Assembly (NCBI GenBank): GCA_030429545.1
Contig: JAUIFF010000010.1
Span: 244,507-308,506 of the forward strand
DNA from: Polyangia bacterium
GTDB lineage: Bacteria; Myxococcota_A; Polyangia; Nannocystales; Nannocystaceae
Reading direction: 5' to 3'
DNA length: 64,000 nucleotides
Shown: piece after piece, positions 50,709-60,539 of the stretch
Layout: every line of letters begins with the position of its first letter
Numbering within the stretch: position 1 is the first letter of the stretch
Made by a program: the position numbers and the translations under genes
The notes under the pieces: generated by a model
Told to the model about the DNA's origin: nothing
What the model saw: only the letters and a program-made list of their open reading frames with translations
Databases searched by the model: none

Positions 50709-51005
50709 ATGGAGAATTTAGGAAGTTTACTTCGTGTCGCGGGAGGGCTTGACTCGACTCAGTACGCTAGATCGATCGTACGCGCTGGAGCTGAGGCCTT
50801 GGAGGCGAACAGTCGCACAGTCTGCCTTGAGGCGAGCAGCCGCACCGTCTGCATCGAGGCTGGCAGCCGCACCGTCTGCATCGAGGCGAGCAGCCGCACC
50901 GTCTGCATTGAGGCGGGCAGCCGCACCGTCTGCATTGAGGCGAGCAGCCGCACCGTCTGTCTCGAGGCGAGTAGCCGCACCGTTTGTGGACCGACGTATC
51001 ACTGA
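50709..51005 (+). CDS. Repeat peptide, candidate multicore RiPP or glycopeptide precursor
   Basis: The 98-residue product has a 31-residue leader-like part (MENLGSLLRVAGGLDSTQYA, then RSIVRAGAEAL) followed by seven 9-residue units of the form EA(N/S/G)SRTVC(L/I), ending in GPTYH. A strong SD supports ATG 50709. Third codon positions of the repeat are almost all G/C in this frame and not in the other open frames. Every unit offers Ser, Thr and Cys. The next gene is a GT41 glycosyltransferase, so these residues are likely modified. Not similar to any precursor family I know. Confidence 0.7.
   Translation: MENLGSLLRVAGGLDSTQYARSIVRAGAEALEANSRTVCLEASSRTVCIEAGSRTVCIEASSRTVCIEAGSRTVCIEASSRTVCLEASSRTVCGPTYH
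50802..50987 (+). repeat. 27-bp tandem repeat, seven units
   Basis: Units such as GAGGCGAGCAGCCGCACCGT... follow each other in register with the codons of the peptide gene. Variation is limited to AAC/AGC/GGC in codon 3 and CTT/ATC/ATT/CTC in codon 9. Confidence 0.92.
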
Positions 51006-51115
51006 GCACCGCGCTTGAACGACAAAGAAGCCCAGGAGTCTACGCTGCGATCGTTGGCGTGACGCTGGGGCTTTTCTCGTAGGCAGAGAGTACGATCGCG
51101 GCAGGGCGAAGGAAC

Positions 51116-53455
51116 ATGCCAGACCCGTCGACCGATACAATCCTGAACAACGCGCGCGCGCTGGATGGAGCGCTCGATCTACTCTGCCACGGTGGCGCGC
51201 TTTCTCCCGCGATGAAAGACGCGCTTAGGGGGCGAACGCGACGCGCCGAGGCGCTGTTCGAAATGGCGCTGAAGCGCGCGCCTCAGCGCGGAACGCTCCT
51301 GAAGCGACTCGGCCGGATCGATCTCGCGCTCGGTCGGAACGAGCGCGCGATTGAGCGTCTCACCGAGGCCGTGACGCTTCTCGATGACGCAGACGCGCAG
51401 TTCTTGCTTGGGATCGCCGAGGACCGAGCCGGGCGCACCGACCGCGCGATAACGGCGCTGAAGCTAGCCCTGGCGCGTGACCCTGAACTCTCGTCCGCGA
51501 TGCTCGAACTCTCGCGTATCGAAATGTCTCAGGGTTCCTATGTTTTGGCTGCCGACTACGCGAGGCAAGCCATCGCGCTTGCACCCGACGACTGGGCCGC
51601 ACACCTAAACCTCGGTAACTCGCTCGTTATGGCGGGCCAAGTCGAGGAGGGGATTGACGCGTTTCGTGATGCGATCTCACGCTCGCCGAACCTACCGGGG
51701 CCTCACCACAACCTCGGAATGCTCCTGCGGCAACGCGGTAGCGAGCGTTCAGCAGCCATTCACCTCGGGCACGCGCGATTTCTCGAGGGGGACTACGCGG
51801 CCGCACGCGGGGAGTACATCGAAGCGCTGGAGCGCGGCACCGAGAACGAAGTGCTGCTCCTGCGCCTCGCGGAGTGCCACCGAGCGCTTGATGACTATCT
51901 TGAGGCTGTAGCGACCCTACAGCGAGCGTTTGCGCGAGCGGAGGCGACGCCGATGGCCGCGCGGAGGCTGTACGCACTCCTTCATCATCTTGGGCGTACG
52001 GATGATGCGATCGCCACGGCGACGCTCGCGGTGGAGCGATTTCCGAGCGAGTTCTTCTTTAGGCTCAAAGCCGCGCTGACGCTCCCCATCGTATATCGGA
52101 GCGAGGGGGAGCTACGTCGCGCGCGCGCGCGATTCGAGGAGGAGTTGAAACGCCTCGGCGACGAAGTTCGGTCGTGGAGCGACGCGAAGCGCAGTGATGC
52201 GCTGTCAGGTCTCCTCGATCACGTCAACTTCTACCTCCAATACCAGTGCATTCCCGATCACCAGCTCCAGCGTCAGTACGGCGAACTCGTCGAACTCATC
52301 GTGCGTTCTAGGTATCCCGATGCGGCGACGCGACCGCCAGTGCCGCCGCGCGATGATCGTGGCCGCATCCGCGTGGGGGTCTTGTCCGACTCTATGCGCG
52401 CGTGGGGGCGTGTCGAGATTTACCGAGGATGGATGGACGGTCTCGATCGAGAATCGATCGAACTCATCGGCTATCAGCTCGGCGTCGCCGATCATGTCAC
52501 CTACGAGGTCGCGGGAGATTGCGATCGCTTTCGGATCATCCCGCAGGATCTCGATGAAATCCGTCGGGTAGTGCGTGCGGATGAGCTCCACGTCTTGCTG
52601 ATTCCGGACCTAGGGATAGCGCCGTTTCTTACCGTGATCGCGGCGATGCGCCTAGCGCCGCGCGTTGGATGCATGATGGCGCATTCCGTGACCTCGGGCC
52701 TCAAGACGGTGGACTGGTTTTTCTCATGTGAGCGAATGGAGAGCGAGAGCGCCGCCGAGCGCTATACGGAGCAGCTCGTTAAGCTGCCGGGGATCGGGCT
52801 GTGTGTCGAAGTTCCTCCCGTGGACGAAGCGACATACACGCGGCGGGACTTCGGTCTAGAGGAGGATGCCGTGGTGTACTTGTGCTGGCAGGCCACCGCG
52901 AAGCTGCTACCACGCTTCGATGAGCTCTGGCCCGCGGTGCTGAGCCAGGTACCGCATTCGAAGCTAGTCCTGATCGGCGGGTGCTACAGCGCCGAGATCG
53001 ACGAGATTCTGCGAGCGCGACTCGATCGCGCGTTCACACTGCGAGGGCTCGATTCCCGCGAACAGGTCATCTTCCTACCGCGGCAGTCCCCGCGTGCCAG
53101 GTACCTGAGCCTGTATAGGGTCGCGGATGTATTCCTGGACTCGATTGGGTGGTCGGGGGCGCTGACGACGATCGACTCGATCGCGTTCGGACTACCGGTC
53201 GTGACGCACGCGGGCGTCGCCCACCAGGCGCGAATGTCTCAGGGGCTTCTCGAGCAGGCCGGGGTCGGTGAGCTCGTGGCGGCGAACAAGCGTGAGTATG
53301 TCGAGTTCGCCGTAAGGCTCGGACGCGACCCGATATACCGGCGGTCGGTGAGTGATCGCCTACGTGATGGTCATGGCCGAATCTTCGGCGATACGGCCCC
53401 CGCGCGCGCTCTGTCTGCGTTTCTCTGCCGTAGCGACGATGGTCTCGACTCGTAG
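51116..53455 (+). CDS. TPR-GT41 glycosyltransferase (OGT/SPINDLY type)
   Basis: The 779-residue protein has about eight TPR units in residues ~30-330 (for example AHLNLGNSLVMAGQVEEGID and PGPHHNLGMLLRQRG). A GT41-like catalytic region follows, from RGRIRVGVLSDSMRAWGRVE to the C-terminus, with VYLCWQATAKLLPRFDELW, VIFLPRQSPRARYLSLYRVA, DVFLDSIGWSGALTTIDSIA and FGLPVVTHAG. GT41 enzymes add a sugar to Ser/Thr of proteins (O-GlcNAc transferase, SPY). It lies 110 bp after the repeat-peptide gene on the same strand; the peptide is the natural candidate acceptor. Confidence 0.87.
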   Translation: MPDPSTDTILNNARALDGALDLLCHGGALSPAMKDALRGRTRRAEALFEMALKRAPQRGTLLKRLGRIDLALGRNERAIERLTEAVTLLDDADAQFLLGIAEDRAGRTDRAITALKLALARDPELSSAMLELSRIEMSQGSYVLAADYARQAIALAPDDWAAHLNLGNSLVMAGQVEEGIDAFRDAISRSPNLPGPHHNLGMLLRQRGSERSAAIHLGHARFLEGDYAAARGEYIEALERGTENEVLLLRLAECHRALDDYLEAVATLQRAFARAEATPMAARRLYALLHHLGRTDDAIATATLAVERFPSEFFFRLKAALTLPIVYRSEGELRRARARFEEELKRLGDEVRSWSDAKRSDALSGLLDHVNFYLQYQCIPDHQLQRQYGELVELIVRSRYPDAATRPPVPPRDDRGRIRVGVLSDSMRAWGRVEIYRGWMDGLDRESIELIGYQLGVADHVTYEVAGDCDRFRIIPQDLDEIRRVVRADELHVLLIPDLGIAPFLTVIAAMRLAPRVGCMMAHSVTSGLKTVDWFFSCERMESESAAERYTEQLVKLPGIGLCVEVPPVDEATYTRRDFGLEEDAVVYLCWQATAKLLPRFDELWPAVLSQVPHSKLVLIGGCYSAEIDEILRARLDRAFTLRGLDSREQVIFLPRQSPRARYLSLYRVADVFLDSIGWSGALTTIDSIAFGLPVVTHAGVAHQARMSQGLLEQAGVGELVAANKREYVEFAVRLGRDPIYRRSVSDRLRDGHGRIFGDTAPARALSAFLCRSDDGLDS

Positions 53456-53926
53456 CGCGTCAGTCGCTGGCGGCCGCGAAGCTCAACGAGGCATGCCCGG
53501 AAGCTGTGGATCGGCGAGAGCGCGGGATTGAGAGAGACGGCGCGTAGCGGGTCGGCCGTAGCCGGTGACCGTGTCCCGTTCGTTGGCCGCTCACGCGTTG
53601 CAACAATCGCCGGCCGACCAGTTTCGCATGGCCCGCGATGAACGCCCCCGCCGCGGAGATCGAGGCGGGCGACTGTGCAACCCGTGTCCCCGTCCACAGG
53701 GGCGCCGGCCCGACGAGCTGTTCGATCTGGTCGTCGGAGTACACGGGTTTCGGATGGCTTCGCGGTACGGACAACCGCTCGATATCGGGCATCACCGCGA
53801 TGACGCGTACGCGCTTGGCGAGCGCTTAAGCGAAATCAAGTGGCAAACGGCGTTGGGAGGGCGAGCGACGGTGACGTGGGAGTGGATGCGCAAGGGGCGC
53901 AAAGGCGAGCGTGAGCGTCGTCGGAC
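53456..53926. other. Gap with possible remnant, no intact gene
   Basis: On the minus strand 53630-53795 reads plausibly (MMPDIERLSVPRSHPKPVYS, then DDQIEQLVGPAPLW) but turns into Arg/Ser-rich sequence. I see no recognised family and no SD. Confidence 0.4.
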
Positions 53927-56227
53927 GTGAAGAAGGAGGAGCGGCCGGCGAGAAGGCCACGACACGCGACGCTCGAGCTGACGCTCCCGCGCCTGCTCGC
54001 GCACGCCGAGCGCGTGCTCAGGCCGCCCTTCAAAGCCCGCGAGCGCCAGTACCGGAGCGGCGAGCTGGCGAGCTGCGGCCCGGAGCGCAACGCCTACATC
54101 CGGACCAAGAAGATCGAGAAACACATGCGGAGGTGGCTGCGTGACCGCGGGCACGATCTCGAGCCGCTCGCCGACGCGCCGCCGAGTTTTCGCTGGACGC
54201 TGCTCGAGATCCTCAGCGGCCCCAACCACGACCTCGACTACAAGCCGAGCTACAACGCGGCCCGCGGGGTCGCGCTCGCTTGGCCCGGCGCGCGCAAGGC
54301 GATGGGCGCAGGACTCGAGGCTACAGGGGTGAGCTACGCCAAGGGGGCAGGCGAGCGGGTGATGCCATGGCTTGACGAGTATGCTGTGACATGGAAAAAG
54401 ACGCGCGAGGAGATCTGTCTTGCCACGACCGTGCACAAAAAAGACACGGGAGAGCCACAAGGTACCGCGAGCGGGTGCAAGCGTGCATGGACGAAGGCCG
54501 TGACCGATTCGAATTTCTAGTCGATCAAATAGCCCGGCCGGGGCCAGGTGCTGAGGGAGTTCTGCAAGGCGTGCTGCGAGCCGGCTGCCACACCCGATGT
54601 TGTGTTTGGACGAAGGACGATTGATGCACCGTCAAGTTCCTCCGGAGGGAGAGCGGGCGCGTGTTGTGGTACGGCGATTGCGAAAACATTTGGCAAAGGT
54701 AGCGATGCTCTACTCGCTAGGTCGCTATCGAGAAGGGATCGCGCTCGCTCAACAGGTGCAACAGGAGGCGAACGAGTTGGGATGGGGACCGCTTCAGGCT
54801 GCCGCCGCACTGGCCCGGAGCAGGCTCTACGACGAGCTAGGTGACTATACATCGGCACAAGGAGCTTCGGACGAGGCCTTTTTGGCAGCGAGGACCGCAG
54901 GTGAGGAGGAGCTAGCTGCCGATGCAGCGGGGGAACGGGCGTGGGTTGTGGGGCATCGTCGGGCACACTTTGACGAAGGTGTCCTGTGGGGGAAGCTCGA
55001 GAAAGTGCTCCTCGATCGTGCCGGTGTTCCCCAAAATGCTGTCCGCCGCGCCGACCAGCTTAAAAACCTTGGTACGCTCTATTTTGATCGAAGAGAACTC
55101 GGGAAGGCGAAAGAGTACTACCAAAAAGCACTCGATGTTCGTCGGCAGGCACTTGGTGAAGAACACCCCGATGTGGCCAGTGCCCTCAATAATCTAGGTA
55201 TCGTTTATGCTGTTGAGGGGCGCATGATGAAGCCGTCGACCATTTTGTACGGGCGTTGGAGATCCAGCAACGCACGCTCGGGGAATACCACCCAGACACA
55301 GCCAAACCACTCAACAATCTAGGTCGTGTATATACGCAGTTGGGAGCGTACACGAAAGCGAGGGATTATATCGAACGGACCGCGAAGATCCGCAGCAAGC
55401 TGTTGGGTGAAGACCATCCCTCTCTGGCGAGTACACATAGCAATCTCGGTGGGCTCCACTACAAGCAGGGCGCCTTTGACGAGGCGAAGGTGGAGTACGA
55501 AAAGGCGCTTAGAATATTGGTGGCTACACACGGTGAAGACCACCCAAATGTAGCGAGCTTGTTGGTCGACCTCGGCAATGCTCTTATTGGTAAGGGAGCG
55601 ACGAATGAGGCGAAGGCGTACCTCGAGAGGGCGCTGCGAATTTTCGTGATGACGCACGGGGACGACCATCCAAGTGTGGCAAAGTTACTGCAGACGTTAG
55701 GTGACGTCCATACAACCCAAGGATTGTATGAGGATGCAAAAGTTTACTACGAACGGACGCTCCAGCTCAATCAGGCGGCACTCGGAGAAGACCATCCAAA
55801 GGTCGGGGAGTTGCTGCACAGTATCGCAAAAGCGTACAATGAACAACATTCATATGTAAATGCAAGGGTTTATTATGCGCGAGCTGCCGATGTGTTTGAA
55901 AAAGTTGATCCGAACGGTCTGGACTATGCCGAGGCACTCGCGGATCTCGGCGTTGTGCTTGGAAACCTGCGAAAAATCGACAATGCACGTGCCGCCCTAG
56001 AGCGGGCTGTCACGGTTGGCAAACGAGCCAATGGTGGGCCGGCGATGCTTGCGAAGATATACTTTGCTCAGGCGCAGCTACTGTGGCCCAACCGTGAAAC
56101 TCGCTCGCTTGCCCGGGAACTGGCACGCCAAGCAAGGGAGGAGTTACAAAACGCTGGCAAGGTGAGTGAACTTGCCAAAGTTGAGGCGTGGCTCGACGAG
56201 CATGAGCGGGGCGGGCCGGCGAAATGA
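53927..56227 (+). pseudogene. Frameshifted kinase-TPR gene (C-terminal half)
   Basis: Pieces in different plus frames line up as one protein. First comes MPWLDEYAVTWKKTREEICL (54361 on), the linker after the transmembrane span in the local kinases. Next is YRERVQACMDEGRDRFEFLV in another frame. TPRs follow from 54625 (LRKHLAKVAMLYSLGRYREG) and, after a one-base loss near 55218, continue as HDEAVDHFVRALEIQQRTLG to a normal-looking C-terminus (AKVEAWLDEHERGG). The kinase domain itself is missing. Bases 53927-54300 carry an unrelated unknown fragment. The TPR units have the kinesin-light-chain style LGEDHP motif. Confidence 0.78.
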
Positions 56228-56228
56228 T

Positions 56229-56822
56229 TCAACTCGAGATCAACAGGGAACCGATGCACATTTCCTTGTCGTCCCCCCACCATAGGTCCTGTGGCTCTTG
56301 CCCATCTGGCTGATTAGCTGCGCTGTTGTCGAAGGTACACTCGACAAACAGCCGGTCTCCGAGGGTCAACTCGACGGGCTGCTCGAGGAAGTACTCGCCC
56401 TGCCAGTCGAAGTCCCACTCCTCAATGTGCAGTAGACAGTCGACAGTGCCGTTGGCGCGCAGCACTCCGAGTGTGGCCGAGGTCCCCCACTCATGCATAT
56501 GCAAAGCTACATCGTGGACTTTAATTGGGCGGCCGAGGTTAAACCATGCCGAGGGGTCGTAGTTGTAGCTGTAGGTGACTTCAGGGTCGCCTGCGGGGAT
56601 CAGCATTGCCTTGCCTGTCGTCCACAACGGGTTGACAACGGCGAGCCCTTCGACTTTTGTAGCGACCGATTCGTCAAGTTTAAACCGCAGTACGCTCTGA
56701 TCAGGTGCCGCACCGGCCGAGAGCTCATAGTGGGCAGTGAGCAACAGTTTGCTACCTGGTTGCACCTCACGTCCGAGGCCGTCGGGGTAATCCTGCGCGC
56801 GCGCACCGGGTTCAGGTCCCAC
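56229..56822 (-). pseudogene. Copper type II ascorbate-dependent monooxygenase, C-terminal fragment
   Basis: The minus frame encodes the second half of a dopamine-beta-hydroxylase-like protein: KLLLTAHYELSAGAAPDQSV, the copper-ligand block VALHMHEWGTSA, LEQPVELTLGDRLFVECTFD and DLWWGDDKEMCIGSLLIS. The N-terminal half with the other copper site is absent, and upstream sequence (from ~56823) belongs to something else. The stop is one base from the TPR pseudogene stop, convergent. Confidence 0.75.
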
Positions 56823-57403
56823 GCGCGCCGAAGCGCGGCAGGGCCACGCCCTCCCACGGCAGATTCATGGTCGCTACGCTAGTGAGCCTGTGTTTGGCGA
56901 GCATCCCCGGGATGCGCGCTACGTTCACGTGCACACCGTGCTTCTTCGCGTTGAGCATCACCTGAGCACAAGATCGAAGGAAGCCTGTGTGCCACGAACT
57001 ATGCGCAGGCGAGCAATTCCAGCAGCTCGTGGAGCTGAACGAACGTGGCCCGACTGGATCCGCAGTGAGCTCGACGCCCTGGTCGAGAACTTCCGCGAGG
57101 AGGTAAGAACGTCGACCTTCCACGCACGACCGCCGGATGTACGTCGGGTCCCTTTGGTCACGGGAGCTTCGTGGTCATTGGCCCACTCGCCCCGGTTCCC
57201 GCCGCCTCGTATCCGGTTCTTGTTCATCGGCCCACGTGTTCGTTTCACCCTTCCTTCCGACGCTTTGTCACCGCCACGCCGTTGGGTTTCCCTTCCTTCG
57301 CTGTGACCTGCTCAGGGGAGGACTTTCACCTCCAAGTCGACGCCCATGCTGGGCGCACCAAAAGCACCCGCCCGAGCACACCCGGGCGGAACCCACCGGC
57401 CCG
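56823..57403. other. Gap with remnants, no intact gene
   Basis: A minus-strand stretch at 56840-56975 (VMLNAKKHGVHVNVARIPGM, then AKHRLTSVATM) looks coding but lacks both ends. The rest shows no gene. Confidence 0.4.
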
Positions 57404-58249
57404 CTACCGCCGAACCAACCCAGCCGCCGCATGCTCCTCGAGACTCGTCAGATACATCTCCAACGCCGCCCGAAACAACGCCATCCGCGACTTCATCCCA
57501 TGCCGCACACGCACATCGTCGAGCGCATCCACCAACTCCACTTGCATACGCAACGGCAACACCTTCAGCGGCCCGGCCGAGGCCTGAGTCTGCCGCGGCC
57601 CGACTGGCACCTTTCCCTGCTGCGCCTGCTGAATTTTCCAGACCAAGTAGCGCTTGTTTGAACTCTTCGTCGGCCGCCCCACAACCTGCACATACATCTT
57701 CCTCAGGCTCGTTACCGTCAGCTCGCGCAGCTGCTTGGCGGACATTTTCGCACCGGTCGTTGCCACCTCTGTCTGTTCGAGCCCCCCACCCTCTTCCGCG
57801 CCGGCATCCTCGACCACAACTGCCCCGCCGGAGACCTTCGCCGTAGCCTGCCGCGGCCCCTTCGCCGCGGTACTTCCCGGCCGCACAGGAGCTTTCAGGC
57901 GCTTCTTCGGAGCATTGCGCCGCTCGACCGCCGCCACCTCGTCAGTCGCGCTCTCATGCGGTTGCTCGTCGACTATCGAAACCGCCTCGGCATCGTCAGC
58001 CAACTTTTCATGCGGTCGCTCGTCGCTTGCCACCGCTACCTGGGCGCCCTGGTCCACGGCTCCCTCGGGAGCCTTCGCCGGAGCCTGCTCCTCAAGCGCC
58101 TTCCGAATCGATCGCATCAGGAACTTCCGGTTCGGGGCCCGAGTCGCCCGACCAAGCACCTCCGCGTACTTCGCTTGCAGTTCCGGCAGCCGAAGCTCCG
58201 CCAGCCCAACCATCACCTTCTCAACTTCAGGGTTCACATTCGTCGTCAT
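57404..58249 (-). CDS. Ribbon-helix-helix protein with duplicated LR-Y-VxGR motif
   Basis: ATG 58249 is chosen because AAAGGAACCGAG precedes it. Two similar modules, LAELRLPELQAKYAEVLGRA and LRELTVTSLRKMYVQVVGRP, each followed by (S/A)-N-K-(F/Y)L(M/V)-I, are separated by an Ala/Glu/Pro-rich linker. The C-terminus (VLPLRMQVELVDALDDVRVR, then SRMALFRAALEMYLTSLEE) has the pattern of a CopG-like ribbon-helix-helix. Likely a DNA-binding protein of a mobile or plasmid-like unit; a decayed copy of its end lies at 19940-20007. Confidence 0.7.
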   Translation of the reverse strand: MTTNVNPEVEKVMVGLAELRLPELQAKYAEVLGRATRAPNRKFLMRSIRKALEEQAPAKAPEGAVDQGAQVAVASDERPHEKLADDAEAVSIVDEQPHESATDEVAAVERRNAPKKRLKAPVRPGSTAAKGPRQATAKVSGGAVVVEDAGAEEGGGLEQTEVATTGAKMSAKQLRELTVTSLRKMYVQVVGRPTKSSNKRYLVWKIQQAQQGKVPVGPRQTQASAGPLKVLPLRMQVELVDALDDVRVRHGMKSRMALFRAALEMYLTSLEEHAAAGLVRR

Positions 58250-58514
58250 CTCTCGGTTCCTTTCATCCGCAATCGTTTGCGGCCGACGACATAAATGATT
58301 GTACTCGATGTATAAGCAAGTCGTTTCGGACATAAATTTCTGAACCGTCGTTTGCGCCAAAAATGAGCGACCTAATGCCGACCCGAACACGTTGGTATCA
58401 GTGTTGCGGAACGGTAGCTGATCAAGCCCTGGCTCCTCCGACGGTGATCCAAACGAGTTTGAGCGCTGTGGGGCTCCACAGAATGACATGGCTGCGCCGA
58501 AGCATTTCAAGCAC

Positions 58515-59000
58515 CTAACCCAACACAGTCCCCGCCAGCATGAGCAAGTAGGCCAAAATCAACAAACACCCCTTTACCTGTGGCATGTGGTCAACGGTGC
58601 TCCGTGGCCCCAAAGTCGGCAGTACAACCGAACCAGTACGACGAGTCTTGCGCTCCTTTACCGTCTCAGCCCGCCGGCCGTTGGCAGAGGCACACTGCCC
58701 AATAACTTCGAGCCTATGTCCTGTCGTGCGCAGGCTGAGCTGCGAAAGTGTGTCGATAATCTCCGCAGCGAGCTTTGTGCTAATCGAGTCAACGTCGAAG
58801 TAGAGTGGCAACACGTCCTGGCTTTTCCTACTGCCGCCCAACTCGGGGATTGGCGGCGAGGTGGCTAGCTCATCCGCCATGTCCTCGGCCTCCGGACCCT
58901 CGTCGGGTCGGGTGGTCGCGGGCCCTTGGGCTGTGTCGTCGACAGCCCTGTAGATCCCGGTCGGTAGATTCTCAAACAGTTCATCGTCGATCTCTTCCAT
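58515..59000 (-). CDS. Small protein with OmpA-like segment and C-terminal membrane helix
   Basis: ATG 59000 opens MEEIDDELFENLPTGIYRAV. The middle (LPLYFDVDSISTKLAAEIID, then HRLEVIGQCASANGRRAETV) resembles the OmpA/MotB peptidoglycan-binding pattern, where a strand-helix-strand leads to G-x-x-S-x-G. The C-terminus is a hydrophobic helix (GCLLILAYLLMLAGTVLG). No signal peptide is visible. The OmpA comparison is tentative, and the topology is unusual for that family. Confidence 0.5.
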   Translation of the reverse strand: MEEIDDELFENLPTGIYRAVDDTAQGPATTRPDEGPEAEDMADELATSPPIPELGGSRKSQDVLPLYFDVDSISTKLAAEIIDTLSQLSLRTTGHRLEVIGQCASANGRRAETVKERKTRRTGSVVLPTLGPRSTVDHMPQVKGCLLILAYLLMLAGTVLG

Positions 59001-59098
59001 CCCGACGACACTGCCATGACCGGCCGGCAAGTCCAGCCATTTATATGCATAGGCATATTTATTCGAGAAACACACTGGACTTCGTTGATATCGAAGGC

Positions 59099-59608
59099 AT
59101 GGTCCTGCCGATGCCAACCAAAGACCTGATCCAGCAAGTCCTCGACTACATCGACCGCCAGCAAACGACCATCCCGGAGCTCGAGGTGCTCCGCCTGGTC
59201 GCCATGACATGCCTCCACCCACAGGCTCTCGTCGGCCCTCGAACACGCGATGTCAACTACGAGCAGCGGTGCGTCACATGCACATACAAAGGCATGACAG
59301 CCGACATCCCGATGACAAATGCGGCACTCGATGTGCTGCGCGGGCTCGAGACCGAGGGAGAGTACTTCTTCGCCCGCGACGGCCAGCCTGTCACCGCCAA
59401 GGAGGTCCTCGAGCACTGGGACGCGCTGTGCATCGAGGAGGGGCTCCACGGCGAAACGGAGCCTACCCTGGCATTATCAAAACTGCGGGCGGCCGCGCTG
59501 AAGCCCTACGGCGAGACACTCGAGCGCGAGCGCGAGGCGGAAATCCGCGAGTTCCACGACAAAATCCGGCGAGGCGAGATCAAGTTCGACTTCTCGAAGA
59601 AAGGCTAG
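59099..59608 (+). CDS. Recombinase-like protein, possibly degenerate tyrosine recombinase
   Basis: ATG 59099 follows CGAAGG. The 169-residue protein loosely follows an integrase catalytic core: LEVLRLVAMTCLHPQALVGP, RTRDVNYEQRCVTCTYKGMT, ADIPMTNAALDVLRGLETEG and a late SKLRAAALKPYG where HxLR would be expected. The conserved His/Arg/Tyr set cannot be confirmed, so activity is doubtful. Related 25-bp repeats lie downstream (59727) and further on (61841). Confidence 0.45.
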   Translation: MVLPMPTKDLIQQVLDYIDRQQTTIPELEVLRLVAMTCLHPQALVGPRTRDVNYEQRCVTCTYKGMTADIPMTNAALDVLRGLETEGEYFFARDGQPVTAKEVLEHWDALCIEEGLHGETEPTLALSKLRAAALKPYGETLEREREAEIREFHDKIRRGEIKFDFSKKG

Positions 59609-59726
59609 CCCATGCAGGACAAATCGTCGGCCTCGGGCGGGTGCAACAAACCATTTAGGGGTACAGTGGTGGCACGCCGCTTCGCCGTAAATGCTTCGCC
59701 GGGGCACTCTCTCGAGCGACGGCAGC

Positions 59727-59751
59727 CGGCAAAACCAATGTACATGCATAG
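59727..59751 (+). repeat. 25-bp repeat, copy A (with copy B at 61841-61865)
   Basis: CGGCAAAACC-ATGTACATGCA-AG occurs here and at 61841-61865 with two mismatches in 25. The centre ATGTACAT is palindromic. A weaker relative starts near 59027. Copy B lies in the coding region of the sigma-like gene. Confidence 0.65.
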
Positions 59752-59777
59752 ATTGTGGGTCGAACAGCTTCTTCTTA

Positions 59778-60086
59778 TTAACCCGCCATGCGGGCTTCGA
59801 GGTCGTGCACGAACTCCTCCAAAGACCTAGTGGAGAGTTCGTAAGGCGCCACCAAGTCGGCAAGCACGCTTTGCCGCTGCTCGTGGGTCCACGTCGCCCA
59901 CTGCTGAGCGAACGCCTCGGCCGCGAACCTGATCGCCGCCTCCCACTCCGTTCGCCGTCCCGTGAGGTCCTTCCACAGCCGCCACCGCTCGACGGCGACG
60001 TCTCCCTCCTGCTCGACTTCAAGTTGCTCGAGTGCGGCAGCCGCCTCCCTCGCCACCTTCGCTACCAGAGGGCTCGCCAGGGACAT
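59778..60086 (-). CDS. Small helical protein, unknown
   Basis: From ATG 60086 the 102-residue product (MSLASPLVAKVAREAAAALE) is almost wholly helical, with Trp-rich middle parts (VERWRLWKDLTGRRTEWEAA and QQWATWTHEQRQSVL). No signal or membrane segment. Family not recognised; SD is weak. Coding quality is better than that of the antisense frame. Confidence 0.55.
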   Translation of the reverse strand: MSLASPLVAKVAREAAAALEQLEVEQEGDVAVERWRLWKDLTGRRTEWEAAIRFAAEAFAQQWATWTHEQRQSVLADLVAPYELSTRSLEEFVHDLEARMAG

Positions 60087-60263
60087 CTCGATCGTGCGGG
60101 TCCGGCGAAAACTTTGCTGAGATGAGCGCACGCAGCAGGGCTCGGCCCGAGTAAACGATGTCGATATAGCGTCCGTTGGCAGCCTACCGTCCTCGAGCAC
60201 TGGAACGCGCGGCGCATCGAGAAGGGGCTTTGATCCCTAGTATACACTGGTCTAAAATCGGAC

Positions 60264-60539
60264 TTGAAGAGGTTTTTCGGGAGGTCTGTGGTTGTAGCAA
60301 TATTTTTCGCCGCCACATTGTGGATGTCGGAAACAAGTGTCCATGCGACTACGTGTGGATATGATAACTTCGTTTGGCTTGAACTCATCGAAGTAGAGAG
60401 AATCTCTCCGAACGGAGATGTACTCCACGAGGAAGCGTTTTGGAATTCATTCGGGAACGAACCCGCCAGATTTGAGAAGGAACTGCGCGGGGAGTATATT
60501 TTTGGCTTCGGGCTTCTTTTGGAGGAGGCGACTCCGTGA
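60264..60539 (+). CDS. Small secreted protein
   Basis: TTG 60264 is taken as start because it begins a proper signal peptide: KRFFGRSVVVAIFFAATLWM then SVHA-TTCG. The mature ~55 residues contain one Cys and acidic patches (WLELIEVERISPNGDVLHEE). Function unknown. Its stop overlaps the GTG start of the next gene by 4 nt, so the two form an operon. Confidence 0.62.
   Translation: MKRFFGRSVVVAIFFAATLWMSETSVHATTCGYDNFVWLELIEVERISPNGDVLHEEAFWNSFGNEPARFEKELRGEYIFGFGLLLEEATP

Noticed and set aside
50802..50987. CRISPR-like array
   Set aside because: Units are contiguous 27-bp repeats without unique spacers and are in codon register.
50727..51140. Minus-strand ORF with LNADGAAAR repeats opposite the peptide gene
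   Set aside because: A 27-bp repeat keeps several frames open. This frame lacks an SD and has poor third-position GC; the plus frame at 50709 has both a strong SD and high GC3 in the repeat.
53792..54460. 222-codon minus-strand ORF
   Set aside because: Antisense to the kinase-TPR remnant, with no motif; the plus frames align with local kinases.
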